Assembly: GCA_964408025.1 (NCBI GenBank)
Contig: CAYOXX010000112.1
Coordinates: 1 to 8,489 of the forward strand
Direction of reading: 5' to 3'
Length of the DNA stretch: 8,489 nucleotides
DNA from: CAYOXX01 sp964408025
GTDB taxonomy: Bacteria > Acidobacteriota > DATKUA01
Positions 1 through 4,419 of the stretch are shown piece after piece. The position numbers and the translations under genes are program-made. The notes below the pieces were generated by a model. The model made no database searches and had not been told where the DNA came from. It saw nothing but the letters and a program-made list of their open reading frames with translations. Positions within the stretch are counted from its first letter, which is position 1; the number at the start of each line of letters is the position of its first letter.

Positions 1-771
1 GCCGAGCGGCACGTCGGTCCGCAGCGTCACCAGCTCGCGGCTCAGCTCGGCGTCGGCTCGGCCCTCTGCCAGGCGCCTGCCGACCGCCTTGCCGGAAAGC
101 TCTTCGAGGCGATCGTAGATCTCCTCGAGGCCGCCGTAGCTGTTGATCAAGTTGGCGGCGGTCTTCTGGCCGATACCCTTGACGCCGGGGACGTTGTCGG
201 AGCTGTCGCCCATCAGCGCCAGCAGGTCGAGCATGCGCGCCGGCGGCACGCCGAACTTCTCCTCGACGGCCGCCGCGTCGATGATCTCGACGCCGCTCTG
301 GCGCGCCCGCAGGTTGAACATCTTTATCAGGGGGCCGACGATCTGGCCGAAGTCCTTGTCGGCCGTCACCAGGAAGACCTCGATACCCCGCCCCGCCGCC
401 TCGACGGCCACGGTGGCCATGGCGTCGTCGGCCTCGAAGCCCTCCACCTGGATCACCGGCACACCGAACGCCTCGACCAGCCCGACGATGCGCGGCATCT
501 GAGCCCGCATCTCGTCCGGCATCTTCTGCCGCGTCGCCTTGTACTGCGGGAAGCGCTCGTGGCGGAACGTCTTGCCCCGCGGGTCGAAGGCGACCGCCAG
601 GTAGTCCGGCTCCTGCTCTTCCAGAATCCGCACCAGCGTCGTCGCGAAGCCGAACACCGCCCGCACGTCCTCGCCCCGGCCCGTCGTCATCGGCTGGTTG
701 ATGAAAGCGTAGAACGAGCGGAAGGCCAGCGCGTGGCCGTCGACGATGAAAAGGCGCTCCGGTTTCGGCAT
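1..771 (-). CDS. polA: DNA polymerase I, N-terminal 5' nuclease domain (partial, runs off left edge)
   Basis: The 257 residues visible form a complete-looking 5'-3' exonuclease/flap endonuclease domain, which removes RNA primers and flaps during lagging-strand synthesis and repair. The metal-binding acidic residues are all seen: D11 in IVDG, D63 in AFD, E113/D115/D116 in FEADD, D138/D140 in TADKD, and D189/D192 in MGDSSDNVPGV. The helix-3-turn-helix DNA-binding motif GVKGIGQKTAANL follows at about 197-208. Several acidic positions share the numbering known for E. coli Pol I (63, 113, 115, 116, 138, 140), which supports the ATG at 771 as the start. The frame is still open at the window edge, so this is most likely the start of full-length polA; a stand-alone 5' nuclease would end soon after this point and cannot be strictly excluded. 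The ATG has no convincing Shine-Dalgarno sequence. A strong promoter lies about 28 bases upstream. GC is high, unlike the adjacent island. Confidence 0.95.
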   Translation of the reverse strand, partial: MPKPERLFIVDGHALAFRSFYAFINQPMTTGRGEDVRAVFGFATTLVRILEEQEPDYLAVAFDPRGKTFRHERFPQYKATRQKMPDEMRAQMPRIVGLVEAFGVPVIQVEGFEADDAMATVAVEAAGRGIEVFLVTADKDFGQIVGPLIKMFNLRARQSGVEIIDAAAVEEKFGVPPARMLDLLALMGDSSDNVPGVKGIGQKTAANLINSYGGLEEIYDRLEELSGKAVGRRLAEGRADAELSRELVTLRTDVPLG

Positions 772-798
772 GGCAGATCAATATTCAGATAGAGAAAT

Positions 799-827
799 AT
801 TATACGATCAAGCTACCCCGATGTCAC
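799..827 (-). promoter_or_regulatory. Sigma-70-type promoter for polA
   Basis: Read on the minus strand, a -35 hexamer GTGACA (822-827, five of six matches to TTGACA) is followed after exactly 17 bases by a perfect -10 hexamer TATAAT (799-804). Transcription should start near 792, giving a leader of about 20 bases before the polA ATG at 771. The -35 box overlaps the stop codon (824-826) of the upstream membrane protein gene, so polA can be transcribed independently of it. This is seen directly in the sequence; use in the cell is inferred. Confidence 0.8.
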
Positions 828-1483
828 TTGCGGAGGGCAGGAAATCCAAATATCCTCCTGATTTTACCTATTCTTCCTTCTTCCGGAATGTGTTCGCTGG
901 AGGCAGGCTTGAGGTATTCCCTTGTGCAGGCCATCATACTAAAGGAAAAAAATATGAAAAATAAAATCCCTATCGAGATGTAAATGCTTAAGACTACAGC
1001 CCCGCAGATAATATCATATTGACCTATCGCAAATCGAGCGCTCAAGAATACTGAACACAAGTAATACACGATGGAGAGCAGAAAGAAAGTGTAATTAGTA
1101 TACCTGTCCACCGTTCTCTTATTGTATCCATCGGCTCGCGTCATCCATCTCTCCCAGCCATCAAAATGCTTGCTCGCATGAGGCTCTATGTATCGCCTGA
1201 TGTAGCTGCCGGCTCTATACAAGGCATGGTTCTCAGACAGAAAAAATAAGGCAATAACAATCACAAGTACAGGCATTGCTAGAAGAAGAACATCTATATG
1301 ATATGCTTGCCCTACGAAATGAGCCGCGGGTATAATCAAAACTCCGAAACCAGTAATTTTAAATATGCGCGCCTTTGTTTCCTCTATTTCCTTCCGTAGG
1401 GTTTTAAACTGGTTAATTAAGTAATCGGACTTAGCCAACCTGCTAGAACGGTCAGGTCTCGGGAACAAAGTTTTTGCAGACAT
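824..1483 (-). CDS. Unrecognised four-helix membrane protein in AT-rich island
   Basis: This 219-residue protein is not recognised. Its visible layout is a short basic N-terminus, a polar/charged helix with heptad-like character (about 15-42, including QFKTLRKEIEETKARIF), a hydrophobic hairpin (TM1 about 43-60, TM2 about 65-82), a cytosolic-looking linker with the conserved-looking stretch YIRRYIEP and then GWERWM (about 94-114), a second pair (TM3 about 130-153, TM4 about 157-181) and a basic C-terminal tail. The pattern 'YI..yIEP...GWE.W' after a TM pair resembles a motif I recall from uncharacterised bacterial membrane proteins, but I cannot name a family. I chose the ATG at 1483 because AGGAGGAGAG lies about seven bases upstream; the frame can extend to a TTG at 1567 without such a signal. 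GC is about 40%, far below the neighbours, and rare A/T-ending codons are common, which suggests horizontal acquisition. No promoter is obvious; the upstream region is rich in inverted repeats. Confidence 0.75.
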   Translation of the reverse strand: MSAKTLFPRPDRSSRLAKSDYLINQFKTLRKEIEETKARIFKITGFGVLIIPAAHFVGQAYHIDVLLLAMPVLVIVIALFFLSENHALYRAGSYIRRYIEPHASKHFDGWERWMTRADGYNKRTVDRYTNYTFFLLSIVYYLCSVFLSARFAIGQYDIICGAVVLSIYISIGILFFIFFSFSMMACTREYLKPASSEHIPEEGRIGKIRRIFGFPALRK

Positions 1484-1568
1484 CGTTCTCTCCTCCTCAT
1501 CTGTTAAATTAACCGGCAAGCCTGTGATGTCTCCCCCAGCCTTAGCTACTACAACCGCAATCTTCAAG

Positions 1569-1623
1569 GCTGGTAGCGGAAGAGTGGCTCTTCAGACCAG
1601 CTATTGGCATCCATAACGCTGGT
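1569..1623. repeat. Three-armed inverted repeat (mutually exclusive hairpins)
   Basis: On the plus strand, GCTGGT (1569-1574) and GAAGAG (1579-1584) pair with CTCTTC (1588-1593) and ACCAGC (1596-1601) around a three-base loop. The same ACCAGC can instead pair with a second GCTGGT at 1618-1623, with an inner TGG/CCA. The two hairpins compete for one arm, as in attenuators. It lies 86-140 bases upstream of the membrane protein start and could form in that gene's mRNA leader. A regulatory role is inference. Confidence 0.55.
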
Positions 1624-1702
1624 CGGAGACAAAGCACAGCACCCCCGTGGTTTCCTAAGCTACTTAACTAAACAGGATCTAAAAACGGACTAGGGAATAT
1701 CT

Positions 1703-1760
1703 ACGCCAGTTGCACCGCGGCGCCATGGCAACTCCGGCGTAATGCACGACCGCCCGTCGT
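1703..1760. repeat. Tandem stem-loops in the AT-rich island
   Basis: ACGCC-AGTTGC (1703-1713) pairs with GCAACT-(CC bulge)-GGCGT (1728-1740), an 11-bp stem interrupted only by a two-base bulge, around a 14-base GC-rich loop. Six bases later ACGAC (1746-1750) pairs with GTCGT (1756-1760) around CGCCC. Neither is followed by a T-tract on either strand, so these do not look like intrinsic terminators. They may be part of a structured RNA or of a mobile-element end. Confidence 0.55.
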
Positions 1761-1798
1761 AAAATTGTACATAAAAGTGTAATGGGATTAGTCTTTAT

Positions 1799-1888
1799 GA
1801 AAGATATTCTTGTCTGTCAAATCATTAACAGGAGGGGAATCCCTGCCTTTCATGTATTTGAATATATAGTCAGACAGGAATGTCTGAC
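1799..1888. repeat. REP-like palindromes in inverted pair (possible REPIN)
   Basis: GTCAGACAGGAATGTCTGAC at 1869-1888 is a perfect 8-bp stem with a GGAA loop. The 20 bases at 1799-1818 match its reverse complement at 15 of 20 positions by my count, so the two copies face each other. Between them (1830-1848) is a third small hairpin, AGG-GGG-loop-CCC-CCT with a 2x2 internal loop. Two inverted REP units around a short spacer is the layout of REPINs, which are moved by RAYT (IS200-like) transposases. No transposase is present in this window. Assignment to a RAYT-type family rests on layout and a remembered likeness, not on a search. Confidence 0.5.
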
Positions 1889-2032
1889 CCACCACAAGCT
1901 ATATTGTGAAGCTCCGACGACAATTTCCAGCGTGTGATAACACTCCACTTCGGTAACGAAGACGAAATCGACGAGTCTGACGCGACCTGTGTCGCCACAA
2001 TTCAGCGGTATCAGAGAACCCGATAGATGCCG

Positions 2033-3040
2033 CTATGCTTCGGCCTCCTTGACGACCACTTCGTCGATCGAGGCCGCGCCGAGGCCGAGGGCGGCGGCGT
2101 GGTCGAGTGTCTCGGAAACCATCGAGGCTTGGAAGCCGTCGAAACACTCATCCAGGACTTGCGCGGCCACGAGGTCGGCGGCCACCTGGTCGCCGCTGAC
2201 GATCAACCTGTTGGCGTCGATCTCGATGCTGCCAATCCGGAACATGTGCTGCCCGCCCATCACCTTGCGGGCGTCGATTACCGTTATCTCGGGGTTCAGG
2301 GCGGCAGCTATCTCAGCTACTGCCAGCTTCGACTCACGCAGCAGCGTTTCGGCGTCCAGGCCGCGCCTGTACCTGCGGTGCATCGCCATGCGCGATACGA
2401 TGTCGATCGGCCCCATGTTGTTCTTCAGCGCGCAGCTGAACCCAGCGTCAAGGTGCTGCTTGATCACCGGCATGTTGACGATCAGCGGCGCCCGATAAGC
2501 GGTCTCGAAGATCCGAACCATCGGCATAGAGGCCCACCTGTCGTCCTCCGCGATCACGATCTCGTCGCCAAACAGGTTGCGCAAGCCGAAGGACCCCGGT
2601 CCGGCCATATCGGTTAGATTGTAGGAATCGAATACTTCGGTCACCTGGCGATTCGCCAAGCCCCACTCGGCGATAGTGAAGTCGCCGAAGCCGTCGCGCC
2701 GCATCGCCTCGATGACCGCCAGGATGGACGGCCCGTCGGTAGTCTCCGGATACGGCGACGGGGTGATGAAATTCGGCTTCAGCATCACGGCCCTGTCGGC
2801 GCCGAAGGGTGCGAAGCCGCCAAGCATCTCCATACCCCTGGCCAGCATGGCGGTGAAAGAGGTTCCGCGGACGACGGCGACCACCGGCTTGCCGTTCTCG
2901 ACCCACGGATTCGGCACCCGGCTGCGGCAGGCAACGCGCTCCTGCCCTTGCACGACACCTTTCAGTCCGAAAGGCGCCGCGGCACAGAAGCCCGCCACGC
3001 CGCCCAGGAAACTTCTGCGGCTGAGATCAAACTGCGACAT
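2033..3040 (-). CDS. Tat-exported DUF362 domain protein
   Basis: The product has 335 residues. It opens with a twin-arginine signal: SRRSFLGG at 7-14, then a hydrophobic stretch to about 26, so export of a folded, possibly cofactor-bearing protein is expected. A clean AxA cleavage site is not obvious (AAA at 20-22 is followed by proline). The DUF362 domain fills the rest: VMLKPNF (85-91), TTDGPSILAVIEAM (100-113), IVNMPVIKQH then ALKNNMG (187-210), ITVIDARKVMGG (252-263) and IVSGDQVAADLVAA (280-293), matching the family's Lys-Pro-Asn, Lys-x-His, Lys-Asn and Gly-Asp elements. The family's biochemical role is not established. No ferredoxin-type Cys cluster, found in some members, is present. 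I chose the ATG at 3040 because it gives the Tat motif at the N-terminus and has GGAGG nine bases upstream; the frame runs further 5' but only through sequence belonging to the neighbouring gene. It lies 140 bases downstream of the PhzF gene on the same strand and may share its transcript. Confidence 0.88.
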   Translation of the reverse strand: MSQFDLSRRSFLGGVAGFCAAAPFGLKGVVQGQERVACRSRVPNPWVENGKPVVAVVRGTSFTAMLARGMEMLGGFAPFGADRAVMLKPNFITPSPYPETTDGPSILAVIEAMRRDGFGDFTIAEWGLANRQVTEVFDSYNLTDMAGPGSFGLRNLFGDEIVIAEDDRWASMPMVRIFETAYRAPLIVNMPVIKQHLDAGFSCALKNNMGPIDIVSRMAMHRRYRRGLDAETLLRESKLAVAEIAAALNPEITVIDARKVMGGQHMFRIGSIEIDANRLIVSGDQVAADLVAAQVLDECFDGFQASMVSETLDHAAALGLGAASIDEVVVKEAEA

Positions 3041-3065
3041 GATATTCCCCCTCCCTATCCTCGAT

Positions 3066-3131
3066 TCAATAAACGTATGTTTCTGGCGGAAAGTTTGGAA
3101 ACACTTCTGAAAATCTCCCTCCTGCTTCCAT
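3066..3131 (-). CDS. Possible 21-codon leader peptide / small ORF
   Basis: Between the PhzF gene and the DUF362 gene, an ATG at 3131 is preceded by AAGGAGG with a seven-base gap, the best ribosome binding site in this part of the window. The frame runs 21 codons (starts MEAGGRFSEV, ends PPETYVY) and stops with TGA at 3066, 25 bases before the DUF362 ATG, whose own GGAGG lies in that gap. It could be a translated leader coupled to the DUF362 gene, or a chance frame in a purine-rich leader. The peptide is not hydrophobic and has no run of a single amino acid that would suggest classical attenuation. Function unknown. Confidence 0.35.
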   Translation of the reverse strand: MEAGGRFSEVFPNFPPETYVY

Positions 3132-3180
3132 CGGTTCTCCTCCTTCGCGAAACCGAAACGCTTTCTCGCGGGCGAGCGTC

Positions 3181-4146
3181 TCAGTCGGGCAGCAGCATCT
3201 CCGCCTCGGCGACGACGACGGCGGAGCCGACGATGCGGACGCGTGTGACCTCGTCGTTCTCTTCGGTAACCTCGACGCCGATGCGGCTCGGGCGCCCGAT
3301 CTCGTACCCCTGTTCGATATGGAAGGCGACGGTGCCGCGGGCGTCGAGCACGCGGTGGCGGGCCAGGTAGGCGCCGAGGCAGCCGGCTGCGGAGCCGGTA
3401 GCCGGGTCCTCGGGTACGCCGAAGCCGGGGAAGAAGCCTCGTGCGCGGACGAAGGCCCACTCCTCCTCGGCCTCCCGCGTGTGGGCGTAGATCCCGCCGC
3501 AGCCCGCCTCCCCGCAGAGCCGCTCGACGGCGGCCAGGTCGAGGCGCACGCCGGAGAGCGCGTCCCTGGTGGCCAACGGCAGCATGAGTATAAACATCCC
3601 CGTAGAAACCGCTTGCGGCAGGAGGCCGGTCGACTCGATGTCCGCCTCGTCGACGCCGACGGCTTCGGCAGCCAGGCCGAGATCCCTTACCTCCTCGCCG
3701 AACTCGGGCGGCGCCTGATCCATCGCCACGGCGCTCACCGCGCCACCGTCGCGGTATATCGTCATCGGCAGCACACCGGCTTTGAGTTCGTGGCGGAAGC
3801 GCAGCTTCTCGCCGCCGCCATCGGCGGCCTCGGACTCGACCAGGCCCTCCCTCAGGGCCTCGTCAAAGTCGACGATGCCGCGCTCGGCCAGCAGGTGCCA
3901 GGTGCCGATCACCGGGTGGCCGGCCAACGGGAGTTCAGCCGCGGGAGTGAAAATCCGCAGCCGCCGCAGCGCGCCCTCTTCGCCGGAAGGCTCGACGAAG
4001 ACCGTTTCGCTGAGGTTCAGCTCCCGCGCCACCCGCTGGAGCTCGTTTTCCCGGAGAAGCGATCGGTCGGGAAAAACCGCCAGCGGGTTACCGGCCAGCG
4101 GCCGCTTGCTGAAAACATCGACGACAAAGTATCGCACGCGCCGCAT
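3181..4146 (-). CDS. PhzF family isomerase/epimerase
   Basis: This 321-residue protein has the hallmarks of the PhzF/diaminopimelate-epimerase fold: FVVDVFSKRPLAGNPLAVF (7-25), NLSETVFV (44-51) with E47 at the position of the catalytic glutamate, RIFTPAAELPLAGHPVIGT (64-82) and GFGVPEDPATGSAAG (241-255), whose EDPATGS loop lines the active site of the second half-domain. PhzF itself isomerises 2,3-dihydro-3-hydroxyanthranilate in phenazine synthesis, but most relatives are of unknown substrate, and no phenazine genes are present here, so the role is open. Length is slightly above the common 260-300; extra residues sit around 100-125 and 160-180. I chose the ATG at 4146 because GAGGAGG lies six bases upstream; an in-frame ATG at 4203 lies upstream of the predicted transcription start. 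An extended -10 promoter lies just upstream. The protein is expected to be cytosolic and dimeric. Confidence 0.92.
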   Translation of the reverse strand: MRRVRYFVVDVFSKRPLAGNPLAVFPDRSLLRENELQRVARELNLSETVFVEPSGEEGALRRLRIFTPAAELPLAGHPVIGTWHLLAERGIVDFDEALREGLVESEAADGGGEKLRFRHELKAGVLPMTIYRDGGAVSAVAMDQAPPEFGEEVRDLGLAAEAVGVDEADIESTGLLPQAVSTGMFILMLPLATRDALSGVRLDLAAVERLCGEAGCGGIYAHTREAEEEWAFVRARGFFPGFGVPEDPATGSAAGCLGAYLARHRVLDARGTVAFHIEQGYEIGRPSRIGVEVTEENDEVTRVRIVGSAVVVAEAEMLLPD

Positions 4147-4178
4147 TTTTATCCTCCTCTCGCAACCGATAGGTGGAG

Positions 4179-4187
4179 ATTGTAGCA
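4179..4187 (-). promoter_or_regulatory. Extended -10 promoter for the PhzF-family gene
   Basis: On the minus strand TGC-TACAAT reads as an extended -10 element (TGn plus TACAAT, five of six matches). No good -35 lies 16-18 bases upstream, as is usual for extended -10 promoters. Transcription would start near 4172, leaving a leader of about 26 bases that contains the GAGGAGG site. Confidence 0.6.
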
Positions 4188-4273
4188 CGGGCATTTGATA
4201 CAATGGCGGCGATATGTGGCGAGACGGGATTGCAGCGTACCCCCACGAGGCCGAGAAACCGGGACGTTTGAGT

Positions 4274-4302
4274 TTGACGCGATCTCATATTTGTTAAATA
4301 AT
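4274..4302 (+). promoter_or_regulatory. Sigma-70-type promoter for the malic enzyme gene
   Basis: TTGACG (4274-4279, five of six) and AATAAT (4297-4302, five of six) are separated by 17 bases in an AT-rich patch. The start would be near 4309, giving a leader of about 110 bases. The leader contains GCGATA/TATCGC (4315-4320 with 4330-4335), a six-base stem, and ends in AAGGAG (4406-4411), eight bases before the ATG. Confidence 0.7.
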
Positions 4303-4419
4303 TCCCGGATCACAGCGATAGGTGGCGCGTATCGCGACCAAACCAGTCTGAAAACCGCCTTCCGTGGCGCCTCGCGGCGCGCAAATCGTGAAGGCAAGAA
4401 CAATTAAGGAGTAAAAGCG

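Larger units (their letters stand above)
1484..2032. other. 549-base gene-free region rich in inverted repeats
   Basis: No convincing coding frame was found here on either strand. The 3' side (about 1910-2032) follows the DUF362 gene and holds small hairpins: CTTCG-GTAA-CGAAG at 1948-1961 and GCGAC-CTGT-GTCGC at 1982-1995. Neither is followed by a T-run on the minus strand, so neither is a clear terminator. The central part holds a REP-like inverted pair, and the part nearest the membrane protein gene holds several further stems that are listed separately. Base composition falls from GC-rich to AT-rich across the region. It may combine a mobile-repeat remnant with the 5' leader of the membrane protein gene. 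Confidence 0.6.

Noticed and set aside
1484..1567. A 28-residue N-terminal extension of the membrane protein from a TTG
   Set aside because: It has no ribosome binding site, whereas the ATG at 1483 has AGGAGGAGAG at ideal distance. Not fully excluded, since the extension has ordinary composition.
1630..1665. A GGGGGTGC stretch on the minus strand resembling part of a TPP (thi-box) riboswitch
   Set aside because: The required CTGAGA and ACCTGATC-like elements are missing, so it is not called.
1831..1868. AGGAGGGG followed by an ATG at 1851 as a plus-strand gene start
   Set aside because: The spacing is about 15 bases and the frame closes after five codons; the purine run is one arm of a hairpin.
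1899..2147. An 82-codon minus-strand frame across the end of the DUF362 gene
   Set aside because: Its first half is an Arg-rich shadow of the DUF362 gene and the remainder has no coding signature or start signal.
3148..3180. A terminator after the PhzF-family gene
   Set aside because: Only weak stems (CTCG/CGAG) without a T-tract are visible, so read-through into the DUF362 gene is at least as likely.
3041..3460. The 140-codon upstream extension of the DUF362 frame
   Set aside because: It is Arg/Pro-rich, overlaps the PhzF gene, and would bury the Tat signal inside the protein; the ATG at 3040 has its own ribosome site.
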